The notes: generated by a model from the sequence alone, not told the origin. Counted from the first letter of the stretch, positions 54,138 through 63,550 are shown. The stretch: 64,000 nucleotides of DNA from Bradyrhizobium campsiandrae (GCF_014529705.1 NZ_JAANIH010000035.1:1-64000); one strand, 5' to 3'. Numbers and translations: made by a program.

Positions 54138-55544
54138 CTAGCGACGGAACATGCCACCCATCATGCCGCCGACGACGCCGCCGACGAACGCTGCGCCGGC
54201 ATCGCCTCCGCCGCGGTGCTGAACCGGAGCGCTCTGCGCAGGCGCGGCGCGCCGGGTGGGCTTCGGGCTGTCCTCACTTGCGGTCGTCGTCGACGCCACG
54301 ATCTCGGAGAGCAGCGCCTTGTGCTGGAGCCTGTTGAGGAAGCCCGTCGACGGATAGCCGCGGGCGGCCTGCCAGCGCTTCAGCACCGAGCGGGTCTCGT
54401 CGGTGAACACACCCGTGACCTTGGTGTCGAAACCTAGGCCGTTGAGGCGGCGCTGCACGTCACGGCGCTGCCCCTTGTCGAGGCCGATCTGGTCCTCGGT
54501 GAGCTGGCTGGCGTCATCAGTGAACGTCGCGGGATCGACGCCGGCATTGAGATTGCGCGTCGTGGTCGACGGCCCGTTCTGGATTGCGGCGAGCCGTGCC
54601 AGCGCCAGCGGCTTGAACTGGCCGTTGGGATAGGCAGAGAGATAGGCGTTGAGCTCTTCCGGCTTGTTCGATTCCTTCACCGAGCGCCAGAACTCGACTT
54701 CAGCCTCGGACCCGCCGGCCGCTGCGGCTGGTGCCGCGCTTGCCGTCGGCGCCGCATTCGCGACCTGGGTCGTCGGCGCCTGGTTGAGGTAGACCGCGCC
54801 GATCAGATTGGTGTGGCCCCAGGGCAGCTGACCCTTGTGGGTCTCTTCATTGACCTGGGCGCGGACAGAGGTCATCGCCTGCTGGATCTCGACGCCGGGC
54901 TTGGTGATGTTGTCGATCAGCGCGCGGGTAAAGGGGCTGTTGTTGCCCTCCTGGCCGTCGAGCGCGGTCTGGCCGGGGCCGGTGGCGAACGCGATCAGCG
55001 TGCCTTCGCCCGACTTCATCTCGGCAAGACCACTCCCGACATTGACGCTGCGGGTGGCCGAGTTCGACTTGATCTTGGCGGCGAAGGGATTGTCGCGGCA
55101 GGCATCGAGGAACACCAGCTTGACCTTGGCGCCCCCCATGGTCTGGTCGAGCGTGAGGTCGACGTTGATGGCCGCCCCGAGCTTGACGTCCATCTCCGAC
55201 TTGATGTCGGCATCGACGGGCAAGAGGTAGTTGGTGCCGCCAACGGCGATGCCATGGCCGGCATAATAGAACACCGCGATGTCGGAGCCCTGCGCCTTGC
55301 GGCCGAAATCCAAGAGCTTCTCGGTCATCTGGTCACGCGAGAGGTTGGATCCTTCGATCACCTCGAAGCCGACATTGCGCAGCGTCGATGCCATCGCCTT
55401 GGCATCGATCGGCGGGTTCGGCAGTTGCGCGACGTTCTTGTAGGCGCCGTTGCCGACGACAAAGGCGACGCGTCGGTCGGCCTTCGCGGCGCTGACCGAC
55501 AGAACCATGCACATCAGCGAAACGATGATGGTGAGAGTGCGCAT
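54138..55544 (-). CDS. Exported caspase-family (C14) protein with peptidoglycan-binding domain
   Basis: 468 residues from MRTLTIIVSLMCMVLSVSAA, a signal peptide. Caspase-like p20 domain about 23-250: VAFVVGNGAYKNVAQLPNPP, the His in VFYYAGHGIAV and the Cys in FLDACRDNPF, so the dyad is intact. Residues about 285-320 hold a TPR-like EFWRSVKESNKPEELNAYLS. A PG-binding-1 domain follows at about 385-435 (VQRRLNGLGFDTKVTGVF), and the tail GAAFVGGVVGGMMGGMF is a glycine zipper. Likely a periplasmic protease; substrate unknown. Confidence 0.88.
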   Translation of the reverse strand: MRTLTIIVSLMCMVLSVSAAKADRRVAFVVGNGAYKNVAQLPNPPIDAKAMASTLRNVGFEVIEGSNLSRDQMTEKLLDFGRKAQGSDIAVFYYAGHGIAVGGTNYLLPVDADIKSEMDVKLGAAINVDLTLDQTMGGAKVKLVFLDACRDNPFAAKIKSNSATRSVNVGSGLAEMKSGEGTLIAFATGPGQTALDGQEGNNSPFTRALIDNITKPGVEIQQAMTSVRAQVNEETHKGQLPWGHTNLIGAVYLNQAPTTQVANAAPTASAAPAAAAGGSEAEVEFWRSVKESNKPEELNAYLSAYPNGQFKPLALARLAAIQNGPSTTTRNLNAGVDPATFTDDASQLTEDQIGLDKGQRRDVQRRLNGLGFDTKVTGVFTDETRSVLKRWQAARGYPSTGFLNRLQHKALLSEIVASTTTASEDSPKPTRRAAPAQSAPVQHRGGGDAGAAFVGGVVGGMMGGMFRR

Positions 55545-55747
55545 TTGAAATCCCCAACAGAATCGAATGGCGGACAGCAACAAATCGGCGTCAAACCTAC
55601 ACGAAACCGCCCGGCCTCGCGCGAGCAAATCGACAACTCATCCAATCCATTGCCCTGTGACCGAGTATGCACGATGGAAACGCTCTTCCAGCGTGATCCA
55701 AATCACGCTCGGCCACCTGGATTTGTCGCGTCAGGCAGTGCGCCGGT

Positions 55748-56623
55748 TCACGGCGCCCGAGCGGGAACCGGGGTGGACGGCCTCAAATTCAGGAGATTGC
55801 CGCACAGGATCAGGGCTGCGCCGAGCACGGTCCAGGCATCGAGGCGTTCGGAATAGAGCAGCCAGCCGGCCGTCGCGGTGAGGGGGACTCGCAGAAAGTC
55901 CATGGGAACGACGACGGTGGCGTCCGCATAGCGCATCGCGCTGGCGAGGCAATAGTGCGAGAAAGTGCCGCAGACGGCGATGACGCCCATCCAGGCCCAG
56001 ATATCGACCGACGGCCAGGTCCAGACGAACAGCGTGGGCACGACGCCCGCGACCGATTGCACCACGATCATCCAGAACAAGATCGACAGCGGGCTTTCGG
56101 TGCGAGTCAGCGATTTGACGAGCGCCATCGACACGCCAAAGCCCATGGCGGCGCCAAGCGCGATCAGCTGGCCCGGATTGATCTCGCCGGCGGCGGGCCG
56201 GACGATGACGATCACGCCGACGAGGCCGAGCACGATGGCGGCGATCTTCCACGGCGTGATGCGCTCGGACAGAAAGCTGGCGGCCAGGATCGCCGTCCAG
56301 ATCGGCATGGTGAACTCGATCGCCACCACCTGACCGATCGGGATCAGCGTCAGCGCGAAGAACCAGCCAAGCTGGGCGACATAGTGGATGAAGTTGCGGC
56401 CAATGTGCTCCGGCAGGCGCTGCGTTCTCAACAGCTTGAAACCGCCTGCGCGGTGGATGATCGGCAACAGCAGCACGAAGCCCGTCAGCGAACGCACCTC
56501 CATGATCTCGAAGACATTCACCGCGCGCGCGGCCTCGCGTCCGGCGACCGCCATCACCAGCGTCAGGGATAGCCAACCGGCCATCCACAGCGCAGCCATC
56601 GTTTTGGATGGTGTCGTGCTCAT
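55748..56623 (-). CDS. EamA/DMT-family permease
   Basis: 291 residues, about ten membrane segments in two EamA repeats: VMAVAGREAARAVNVFEIME with LVGVIVIVRPAAGEINPGQL in the first half, and WMGVIAVCGTFSHYCLASAM with PMDFLRVPLTATAGWLLYSE in the second. The P-x-x-x-x-x-x-x-x-x-x-L-L-Y-S-E motif is typical. Exporter of a small metabolite, not predictable. Confidence 0.88.
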   Translation of the reverse strand: MSTTPSKTMAALWMAGWLSLTLVMAVAGREAARAVNVFEIMEVRSLTGFVLLLPIIHRAGGFKLLRTQRLPEHIGRNFIHYVAQLGWFFALTLIPIGQVVAIEFTMPIWTAILAASFLSERITPWKIAAIVLGLVGVIVIVRPAAGEINPGQLIALGAAMGFGVSMALVKSLTRTESPLSILFWMIVVQSVAGVVPTLFVWTWPSVDIWAWMGVIAVCGTFSHYCLASAMRYADATVVVPMDFLRVPLTATAGWLLYSERLDAWTVLGAALILCGNLLNLRPSTPVPARAP

Positions 56624-56733
56624 GGGGGAAACGGGAATCCTGAGGGGAGGCCGGTATCGGCGACATCGGCCGCCTTTGCAACGGCCAATCCGCCGCTGCA
56701 GCGATGCAGCGTGGCGTTCGTGCCCTGGCGCAT

Positions 56734-56765
56734 AAAAAAATCGATCCGGCGAGGTCGCCGGATCG
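56734..56765 (-). terminator. Terminator of the secreted-protein pair
   Basis: CGATCCGGCGA and TCGCCGGATCG pair perfectly around GG; the seven As at 56734-56740 give a U-run in the minus-strand transcript. It lies 25 bp after the gene ending at 56791. Confidence 0.92.
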
Positions 56766-56790
56766 AGTGTTCTTGTCGTCGTCTTGTGGC

Positions 56791-57336
56791 TTAGCGCGAC
56801 ATCGAGATGTTGGCGCCGCGGAACTGGCTGTCCGCGCGGATGGTGACGCTCTGCTTGCTGCCGCTCGTCCTCAGCCCGATATTGGCGTTGAAGCCGGCGG
56901 TCGAGGCGACCACCTCGAAGTTTCCGCCGCCGCCGCGTCCCTGAAGGGAGCCGCTGATATTGCGGCTCGACTCGGACCAGCTGCCCGTGATGGCGCTGCC
57001 CTCGGCCCTGACGTTGGCGCCGAGGTTGAACTTGTAGGCGTCGCTGGCGCAGGTCAGCGACATCTCCATGGTCGGGCCGATCGGGGCGTATTTGGCCCGA
57101 CAGCGGATCCGCTCGGTCGAACCGTCGTCAAGTGTCACCGTGCCCCCGCCGCTCCAGGTTCCCGCCAGAGGCGCGAACGGGCCGGACTGGGCCTTGCTTT
57201 CAGAGTTGGCGAATCCGGCTGCAAACAAAACGGCGGCCGCGATCAGCAGCCGCCCGTTCCAGGCGCGAGCCTCAGTTGGTTTATTGGCGCGATGCTTCCC
57301 ACCGCCCGCTGCACGGTATGCCTGCAGATGCTCCAT
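56791..57336 (-). CDS. Exported hypothetical protein (second of a pair)
   Basis: 181 residues from MEHLQAYRAAGGGKHRANKP; membrane-export segment NGRLLIAAAVLFAAGFANSE then a beta-rich mature part: PLAGTWSGGGTVTLDDGSTE, RCRAKYAPIGPTMEMSLTCA, GSWSESSRNISGSLQGRGGG. This ATG makes a 56-bp overlap with the gene upstream, but no start codon lies between the overlap and the hydrophobic segment. Function unknown. Confidence 0.65.
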   Translation of the reverse strand: MEHLQAYRAAGGGKHRANKPTEARAWNGRLLIAAAVLFAAGFANSESKAQSGPFAPLAGTWSGGGTVTLDDGSTERIRCRAKYAPIGPTMEMSLTCASDAYKFNLGANVRAEGSAITGSWSESSRNISGSLQGRGGGGNFEVVASTAGFNANIGLRTSGSKQSVTIRADSQFRGANISMSR

Positions 57337-57631
57337 TCCACTTCCCCGATCCGGCGTTGCCGTTGAGTTGACCGTTGGCATATGCACCATTGATCGAAAC
57401 TTTCACAAGTCCCCCGCTGCCGATGGTGCCGGAAACGTTAGCGCCGGGCGCGGTGATCTTGCCGTCGGCAACCGTCAGCATCGAGCTTGCGGTCGGCTCG
57501 CAGGAACCGGTCTTGGTCACGATAGTGACCTGCCAATTGCCGTCAAAGGGGGTCTGGGCCACCGCAGGAGCGGCGAGAGTGGCGGTAAAAACTGATGCGG
57601 CACAGAACGCCGCAATGCGACCAAAACGCAT
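57281..57631 (-). CDS. Exported hypothetical protein (first of a pair)
   Basis: 116 residues, MRFGRIAAFCAASVFTATLA signal, cleavage near VAQ. Mature: PFDGNWQVTIVTKTGSCEPT, SSMLTVADGKITAPGANVSG, AYANGQLNGNAGSGKWNGAS and CSGRWEASRQ. Small secreted beta-proteins of this G-x-W-x-V-x-I-x-T-x-x-G-x-C type are abundant in Bradyrhizobium; no function known. Its 3' end overlaps the next gene, which is on the same strand. Confidence 0.75.
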   Translation of the reverse strand: MRFGRIAAFCAASVFTATLAAPAVAQTPFDGNWQVTIVTKTGSCEPTASSMLTVADGKITAPGANVSGTIGSGGLVKVSINGAYANGQLNGNAGSGKWNGASAGIPCSGRWEASRQ

Positions 57632-57839
57632 GAATTCCGTCCTTGAATTTGTCTGATATGCTGACCCTTATTCGGGCCAAATGTGACGGAAATTTGGTGC
57701 GTCGCAAAGTCGAAAATTGTTCCTGTGGAAACAATGGTTTATTTGCGTTTCTAGGTCCAATTTTTGAAGCAAAATCAAAGCGGCTTCACGTTAATCCTTA
57801 ACGTCACGAGAGACTCAAGGACGGGGTTCAACAGCGACC

Positions 57840-58427
57840 TCAAGAAAGACTTGGCGCCGAGGTCGCGAATTGCTCGTCCTGGGCCTTGGCTGGCAGCGCC
57901 TTATGAACCTTGGCGTAGTCGATCACGTCAGCCAGCAGCTTGAGGCCGAGCGGGGCCAGTGCACGCTCCCAGAGCTCGCGCGCGGTCTCGCCTTTCTTGA
58001 CGAAGCACCAGTCCTGGGCGGCGATGGCGCCGGCATCCATGCGCTCGGCGAGGTGATAGATGGTGCCGCCGGCGATCGGATCGCCTTCCTTGATGGTCCA
58101 CTCCACCGCGGCCTTGCCGCGATGGCGCGGCAGCAACGAGGGGTGATAGCCGATCCCGCCGAGCTTGGCGGCCGCGAGCGCGTCCTTCCCGATCCGGGCG
58201 TGGCTGTGGGCGGTGATGATCAGGTCGGTGTCGGGGGCGATTTCGGAGGCCACCACCAGCTTTGGATTGGCCTGCACCACCACCTCGATGCCTGCGGCCT
58301 TGGCCGTCGCAGCCAGGCGATCCTCCGCGTCGGCCACCACGACCCGCACGATGCCGACACCGTGCTCACGGAGCATGTTGAGGGTGGTCACGCCGAAATG
58401 GCGGGAGCCGACGAGGGTAATGCGCAT
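57840..58427 (-). CDS. Formyltransferase-family protein
   Basis: 195 residues, a stand-alone formyl transferase domain: MRITLVGSRHFGVTTLNMLR, the catalytic motif GIGYHPSLLPRHRGKAAVEW (H-P-S-L-L-P) and the Asp in AERMDAGAIAAQDW. The asparagine usually found before the HPSLLP segment is not obvious (IITAHSHARIG). The Fmt C-terminal tRNA domain is absent. Related to Fmt, PurN and sugar formyltransferases; substrate unknown. Confidence 0.83.
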   Translation of the reverse strand: MRITLVGSRHFGVTTLNMLREHGVGIVRVVVADAEDRLAATAKAAGIEVVVQANPKLVVASEIAPDTDLIITAHSHARIGKDALAAAKLGGIGYHPSLLPRHRGKAAVEWTIKEGDPIAGGTIYHLAERMDAGAIAAQDWCFVKKGETARELWERALAPLGLKLLADVIDYAKVHKALPAKAQDEQFATSAPSLS

Positions 58428-58615
58428 GGGTGTCTGTTCCGTCTCGCAGCTGCGTCATCCCCCGATAACACGTCCGGCCGTCCTGTCACCACCCGCGCGG
58501 CATTTGCGCCGGTTATCAACAATGCGAAGGGACGGGGGCTGTGAACGCGGCGATTGCGCCGCCGGCGGCTCCGGTGCTTCCATGCGCGCATTGCGAGCAG
58601 CCTGGAGAAAAGCAG

Positions 58616-58900
58616 ATGCGTCACGCGTGGTTTGCCTGTCTCGCCGTCCTGATGGCGGCCGCTCCGGCCCGTGCCGGTGGACCTTATCCGGCGATCCCGC
58701 CCGAGATCGGGGTCGCGCCCATCATCGGCCCGAGCTGGGATGGCTATCGCTGCGTTGAAGGGGTGCCCTACAATTTCTACCACGGCGTCTATTACGGCGA
58801 GGAGCCGCCACCGATCTATCGCGGTTACGCTTACAGGCCGTACTATCGTTACAGCGCCTACCGCAGGCTGCCGCGGAAATACTTCTGCGTGGTCGATTAG
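58616..58900 (+). CDS. Small exported Tyr/Pro-rich protein
   Basis: 94 residues from MRHAWFACLAVLMAAAPARA, a clear signal. Mature: GGPYPAIPPEIGVAPIIGPS, WDGYRCVEGVPYNFYHGVYY and a Tyr/Arg-rich tail ending RKYFCVVD. GGAG precedes the ATG. Resembles short Y/P-rich exported proteins of bradyrhizobia; function unknown. Confidence 0.75.
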   Translation: MRHAWFACLAVLMAAAPARAGGPYPAIPPEIGVAPIIGPSWDGYRCVEGVPYNFYHGVYYGEEPPPIYRGYAYRPYYRYSAYRRLPRKYFCVVD

Positions 58901-59236
58901 CGTTGCCGCATGGCCACGGTCGGCCGCAAATGATCACTGCACGGTTCCTGTGTTTCATTTTTAACAGAAGGAATCCGCCATATGCGGTTAGAACGTGCGC
59001 CTACCGGGGCTGGCCAAATTTCATGTCGGATCCGTTTTCGAACCCGGTCTTGGCCGCTGGCGTGATCGCCAGCGGCTTTTTAATTCCTGCGATCACGAAA
59101 TCATCAAACGGTAACGCGTTCTCAACCTGCTTGTCGTATCGACGAATCCGTCGCGGATTTGTATTGCGTACCGCGACACAAAAATGTCCCGCCGGCGCGG
59201 GTGCGTCGCGCGGGCATTTTGGCCGAGACCGATTTT
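58901..59236. other. Intergenic region with one strong terminator
   Basis: 336 bp without a convincing gene. The terminator at 59053-59081 is 150 bp after the preceding stop, so the transcript carries a long 3' part, or a small RNA ends here. Confidence 0.5.
59053..59081 (+). terminator. Strong intrinsic terminator
   Basis: GCCGCTGGCG and CGCCAGCGGC form a perfect 10-bp stem around TGAT, followed by TTTTT. Confidence 0.93.
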
Positions 59237-59473
59237 ATGCCGAGCGCAATTGAGCAGATCGTCGACGCCTATGTGCGGCTGAAGAACCGCCGCGGCCTTG
59301 ACGAACTGATGATGCACAGGCAGCGGCTCGCCATCGATCTGAAGAGCAGGTCAGGCGGTTACGATCTCAGCCTTCCGATCGACAAGATCGACGAGGAGAT
59401 CGCGATCATCGAGCAAGGTCTTAGCCGGCTGAAGGCGCAATCCACGGATTCCAGCACGACACCTCGGACCTGA
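59237..59473 (+). CDS. Small hypothetical protein
   Basis: 78 residues from MPSAIEQIVDAYVRLKNRRG. Helical and charged: LDELMMHRQRLAIDLKSRSG, IDKIDEEIAIIEQGLSRLKA. A coiled-coil-like C-terminal half. No signal or known domain. Convergent with the next gene, five bases between the two stops. Confidence 0.68.
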   Translation: MPSAIEQIVDAYVRLKNRRGLDELMMHRQRLAIDLKSRSGGYDLSLPIDKIDEEIAIIEQGLSRLKAQSTDSSTTPRT

Positions 59474-59478
59474 CGCGC

Positions 59479-59781
59479 TCAGTCGCGCCGGCCGCCGTCG
59501 ATGACGGTGAACAACGGCCGCGCCGGCGTCGGCTCGACCAGCAGTTCCTCCACCAGCGCGGTCGCCGCATCGACATATTTGCGCGTCGGCTTGTCGAGCT
59601 CGCGCTTGGCTTCGTCGTCCAGCGCGATTTTTGCGGCTTCAACCAGCTTGCGCATCCGTGCCGCGTGATCGTCACCCGCCGTCAGCGTCGCGCGCGCCAG
59701 CGAGCGCAGCACGAACAGTTCGCCTTCGAGGCGGAGCAGGCGGTCGTTAAGCCTGGTGAGGACGGCGTTGAGGTCGGCCAT
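59479..59781 (-). CDS. Hypothetical coiled-coil protein
   Basis: 100 residues from MADLNAVLTRLNDRLLRLEG, a heptad-rich start (L-x-x-L-x-x-x-L), then ARATLTAGDDHAARMRKLVE and ALVEELLVEPTPARPLFTVI. No known family. Cytoplasmic. Confidence 0.68.
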   Translation of the reverse strand: MADLNAVLTRLNDRLLRLEGELFVLRSLARATLTAGDDHAARMRKLVEAAKIALDDEAKRELDKPTRKYVDAATALVEELLVEPTPARPLFTVIDGGRRD

Positions 59782-59983
59782 GGCTGCTGTCCGTCGATGG
59801 CTGCTGGTCAGCGTAAGGGATCCTGTCCCGTCTAGCGGCGATCGGTGAACGGAATGCAAATGCCGATGGCGCAATTGGGCTGATCCGATGCCGCCGATGT
59901 GACCGGTCGTGACGCACCCACCGCGTGGTCGCCGCTCGGGTTGCGCCCTATATGACGATCCGGGTGGACAAGGAGCCGACGCC

Positions 59984-60196
59984 ATGCGGTCTGTCCTGGT
60001 TTTGATGATCCTGATGTCAGCCTGTGCGCCGGCGGCGGCCGCATCGATGCGTCACGGTCATCCCAAACGTCCCGTCGTGGTTCGACCGGCCGAGGACGCG
60101 CCCGTGCCGCCGGGCTGGTACAAGTTTCCAGGCCGTCCGCCGATTCCGCCGTCGGAGAACCGGAACCTCGATCCGTCCAATTTCGGCGGCGCCTGA
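59984..60196 (+). CDS. Small exported or lipid-anchored protein
   Basis: 70 residues. MRSVLVLMILMSACAPAAAA is a signal with a possible lipobox (M-S-A-C); the remainder is Pro/Arg-rich (VPPGWYKFPGRPPIPPSENR). AGGAG is nine bases upstream. Function unknown. Confidence 0.65.
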   Translation: MRSVLVLMILMSACAPAAAASMRHGHPKRPVVVRPAEDAPVPPGWYKFPGRPPIPPSENRNLDPSNFGGA

Positions 60197-62245
60197 TCAG
60201 GCCGCGGTTCGCGCCAGATAGTCGCGCGCGAAGGCGAGATACCAATCGAGACAGGCAGGATTGGCCATTGCCTCCTTGTTGATGACCTTCTCGACCGGCT
60301 GGCCGAGCAGAAGCTTCTTGATCGGCAACTCCTGCTTCTTGCCCGACAGTGTGCGCGGGATCTCGGCGACGGCAAAGATCTCGTTCGGCAGGAAGCGGCG
60401 GGAGAGGCTCGCTTCGATCGCCTTGTTGATCTTCGCCTGCATGGCACCGTCGAGGGCGACACCGTCGCGCAGCACCACGAACAGCGGCATGTAGCTGTCG
60501 CGGCCGAGATATTCGAGGTCGACGACGAGGCTGTCGAGCACCTCCGGCAATGCCTCGATGGCGGAATAGAGCTCGCTCGTGCCCATGCGCAGCCCGTGCC
60601 GGTTGATCGTCGCGTCGCTGCGGCCGTAGATCACGCAGGAGCCGTCCGGATCGACCTTGAGCCAGTCGCCATGCCGCCACACCGGTCCGCGGCCGCTGCC
60701 GTCGAAATTATCGGGATAGGTCTCGAAATAGCTGGCGCGGTAGCGGGCGCCGTCCTTGTCGTTCCAGAAATAGAGCGGCATCGACGGCACCGGCTCGGTG
60801 CAGACGAGCTCGCCGACCTCGCCGATGACGGCGCGGCCCTGGTCGCTGAAGGCTTCGACGGCAGCCCCGAGCAGGCGGCACTGCATCGCGCCCGGCGTCT
60901 GTGGCAATTCCCTGTTGCCGCCGATGAAGGCGCCGGCGAAGTCGGTGCCTCCGGAAATGTTCGCCCACCAGATGTCGGCCTGCGCCTTGCTGCCGTTGGT
61001 CTTCGACAGCGCGGCGAAGCGCGCGTTGAACCAGGCCTGCGTGTCGGCGCTGAGCGGCGAGCCGGTCGAGCCGAGGCAGCGCAGTCGCGACAGGTCGCCG
61101 GCAGCCGCGAGATCGATCTCGGCCTTGGCGCAATTGGCGAAGAACGCCGCCCCGGCGCCGAAGAAGGTGGCTTTCGACTGCGCCACGAAGCGCCACAGCG
61201 TGGACCAGTCGGGCTTGTCCTTGGTGCCGCCGGGGCTGCCATCGAAGATGCAGCAGGTGGTGCCGCTGAGCAGGCCGCCGACCTGGCTGTTCCACATGAT
61301 CCAGCCGGTCGACGAGTACCAGTGATAGCGCTCGCCAAACGAGTTTGGATGATAGGAGCAACCGATATCATTGTGCAGGCCGAGCAGCGCCAGCGCGACG
61401 ACGACGATGCCGCCATGGCCGTGCACGATCGGCTTCGGCAAGCCGGTGGTGCCGCTGGAATAGACGATCCAGAGCGGATGATCGAACGGCAGCCAGGCCG
61501 GCTCGAAGCTGTCGATCGCGGCGCCCGTCCTGGTGGTGATCTCGGTTAGCAGGGCGTCGGGTGCGGCAGGCGCACCGGCCTCGCTGTGCAGGATGACGTG
61601 TTCGACCGTCGGCAGCGATCGCCTGAGCTCGGCGACGACGTCCTTGCGGTCATGCCTGCGGCCGGCATAGGTGACGGCATCGCAGGCGATCAGCACCTTT
61701 GGCTCGATCTGCTTGAAGCGGTCGATCACGGCGGGCGCCGCCATGTCGGGCGCGCAGAGGCTCCAGACTGCGCCGATGCTGGCGCTCGCGAGAAACGCGA
61801 TGATGGTCTCGGGGATGTTGGGCAGATAGGCCGCGACACGGTCGCCGGGCTTGATGCCCTTGTCCTTCAGATGCAGCGCCAGCGCGGCCGCCTTGCGCTT
61901 GAGCTCCGGCCAGCTGGTTTCCGTGAGCTTGCCGTCCTCGCCGCCAGAGACGATCGCGGGCAGGCCGGCGGCTTCAGCCGCGTCCACATGCCGGAACACC
62001 TGCCGCGCATAATTCACCTGGGCGCCGGGAAACCAGACCGCGCCGGGCATCTTGCGCCCGGTGATGACGGCCTGGAACGGCGTTGGCGATTGCAGGTCGT
62101 AATAGTCCCAGATGCTGCGCCAGAACGCGTCGAGATCGCGCACCGACCATTGCCGCATCTCCTCGTAATTCGAAAAGGTCAAGCCGCGCTGCTCGGCGAG
62201 CCAGCTGCGATAGAGGGTGATCTGCGGGACGAAGGGAGCGGTCAT
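60197..62245 (-). CDS. aacS: Acetoacetyl-CoA synthetase
   Basis: 682 residues from MTAPFVPQITLYRSWLAEQR, a little longer than the usual ~650. ANL motifs LWIVYSSGTTGLPKPIVHGH, TGSPLSADTQAWFN, WWANISGGTDFAGAFIGGN, and the A8 hinge WRHGDWLKVDPDGSCVIYGR with SGKKQELPIKKLL for the A10 lysine. Activates acetoacetate to acetoacetyl-CoA, in bradyrhizobia part of poly-3-hydroxybutyrate reuse. It ends directly against the small gene at 59984-60196, on the other strand. Confidence 0.93.
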   Translation of the reverse strand: MTAPFVPQITLYRSWLAEQRGLTFSNYEEMRQWSVRDLDAFWRSIWDYYDLQSPTPFQAVITGRKMPGAVWFPGAQVNYARQVFRHVDAAEAAGLPAIVSGGEDGKLTETSWPELKRKAAALALHLKDKGIKPGDRVAAYLPNIPETIIAFLASASIGAVWSLCAPDMAAPAVIDRFKQIEPKVLIACDAVTYAGRRHDRKDVVAELRRSLPTVEHVILHSEAGAPAAPDALLTEITTRTGAAIDSFEPAWLPFDHPLWIVYSSGTTGLPKPIVHGHGGIVVVALALLGLHNDIGCSYHPNSFGERYHWYSSTGWIMWNSQVGGLLSGTTCCIFDGSPGGTKDKPDWSTLWRFVAQSKATFFGAGAAFFANCAKAEIDLAAAGDLSRLRCLGSTGSPLSADTQAWFNARFAALSKTNGSKAQADIWWANISGGTDFAGAFIGGNRELPQTPGAMQCRLLGAAVEAFSDQGRAVIGEVGELVCTEPVPSMPLYFWNDKDGARYRASYFETYPDNFDGSGRGPVWRHGDWLKVDPDGSCVIYGRSDATINRHGLRMGTSELYSAIEALPEVLDSLVVDLEYLGRDSYMPLFVVLRDGVALDGAMQAKINKAIEASLSRRFLPNEIFAVAEIPRTLSGKKQELPIKKLLLGQPVEKVINKEAMANPACLDWYLAFARDYLARTAA

Positions 62246-62604
62246 TGCATGTCGGATTCGGTGGCGGGGAGGAAAGTGTATAATCGAAAACAACCCCATG
62301 CACAGTAGCGGGGACATTGAACGCATTCATCATTTTCGGTTGGTGCCGGCCCGGTCCCCGACGGACGCGTCCGACGCGAGCAGCCGACCGATGTCGCCGC
62401 GGCGCGGTGCATCGCCGCGTCCGGATTTGACTCGTCGGGCAAAACACTGGCAGAATGGCATCATCGGAAATTCGTAACTCCCGCGCGGAGAAACCCGCTG
62501 CGGGTTTTTTCATGTCGCGGCCATGGCCATGCTCATGGCCATGATCAAAGGGGCGCTATCGTCCTCTGCAGCGAGCAAATTCCGGTTCGCTCAGCGGCGC
62601 AGGC
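62246..62604. other. Intergenic region with a possible short transcript
   Basis: 359 bp with no credible gene. A TTGACT at 62427 with a GCAGAAT-like -10 about 17-18 bases on, and a terminator at 62490-62509, could frame an RNA of only about 50 bases. Confidence 0.4.
62490..62509 (+). terminator. Intrinsic terminator in intergenic DNA
   Basis: AAACCCG and CGGGTTT pair around CTG, with six Ts at 62504-62509. No gene ends just upstream on this strand. Confidence 0.85.
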
Positions 62605-62832
62605 CTACCACTGCACCCCGGCCCAGCGCCGTCCGAACACCGGCGGCTTGGTCTTCACCGCCGACCAGCCGAAGAAATGATGCTTGCCGGACCAGGCGTG
62701 CACCACGCCGCTGCAGATGCTGCATTTGAAGCTGCCGGCATGCGGCTCGTCGTGCTCCTCCCTGGTCGCGGTGTAGTTCATGCTGCAACCGGGGCAGGTG
62801 AATTCTTCGATCGTCCAGATGCTGTTTGCCAT
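62605..62832 (-). CDS. Small zinc-ribbon protein
   Basis: 75 residues from MANSIWTIEEFTCPGCSMNY, then FKCSICSGVVHAWSGKHHFF. Two C-x-x-C pairs make a likely zinc ribbon; the C-terminus GWSAVKTKPPVFGRRW is conserved-looking and basic. Function unknown. Confidence 0.75.
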   Translation of the reverse strand: MANSIWTIEEFTCPGCSMNYTATREEHDEPHAGSFKCSICSGVVHAWSGKHHFFGWSAVKTKPPVFGRRWAGVQW

Positions 62833-63069
62833 TGCGCCGCAATTGTTCTCGGGGATCTCGCCGCAAAGCGTAAGTGCGAGCCTTTGCATCGGCGTAAACC
62901 GCTCGGCTGAAATCCGGTTAATCGTCGTTAGCCAAACTTGGCTCCGCGCGCGGCGCCATCACGTGACACTGCGCACATTCGCTTCCTCGCCGCTGTCATA
63001 GTCAGTCCTTGGCGCGGTTCACCGCGATGACGAAAAGACCAGAGGCCTGGACAGGGCAGGAGGACAGCC

Positions 63070-63378
63070 ATGAAGACGTTCATCACACTGCTCGCTATCG
63101 CGGCGAGCCTTGCGGCATCATTTGAAGCGCCTGCGCATGCACGGCCAATGACACTGCGGCCGTCCCTCGGTCCGCATTTCGGCGGTAGCAATGCCGGAGT
63201 TCCGTCAGGCAGCCGGCCCACCGTTGGGCCGCATTTCGGCAATGGCGGCGTGTCGATGTCGACAGGCGTCCGTCCCTCGGTCGGTCCGCACTTTGGCAAC
63301 GGTGCGGCTGACGGGACTGCGACGGGACCGAGCTCCATCCGTCCCGGTCGCGGTCCATGGGCGGCGTGGCTGCGGTGA
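63070..63378 (+). CDS. Exported protein with R-P-S-V-G-P-H-F-G-N-G repeats
   Basis: 102 residues, MKTFITLLAIAASLAASFEA signal. Three near-copies of an 11-residue unit follow: RPSLGPHFGGS, RPTVGPHFGNG and RPSVGPHFGNG, separated by Gly/Ser spacers, and a Pro/Arg end. AGGACAG precedes the ATG. A small surface or periplasmic repeat protein; function unknown. Confidence 0.75.
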   Translation: MKTFITLLAIAASLAASFEAPAHARPMTLRPSLGPHFGGSNAGVPSGSRPTVGPHFGNGGVSMSTGVRPSVGPHFGNGAADGTATGPSSIRPGRGPWAAWLR

Positions 63379-63550
63379 CCTGCGGCCATCGGGCCGGTGC
63401 GGCCGTCCATGGCCGCCGGGCATTGGTGAGGGATCGGGCCGTGCGGCAAAGCGGCCGGATCGCCGGTCGTCTTGACGCCCGGCCCGGGGCTGGCAATAAC
63501 GCTAACCCGCGCGAGGCGCCGGAACCCGCGTTGATGCCGCAAGGAAAGCC

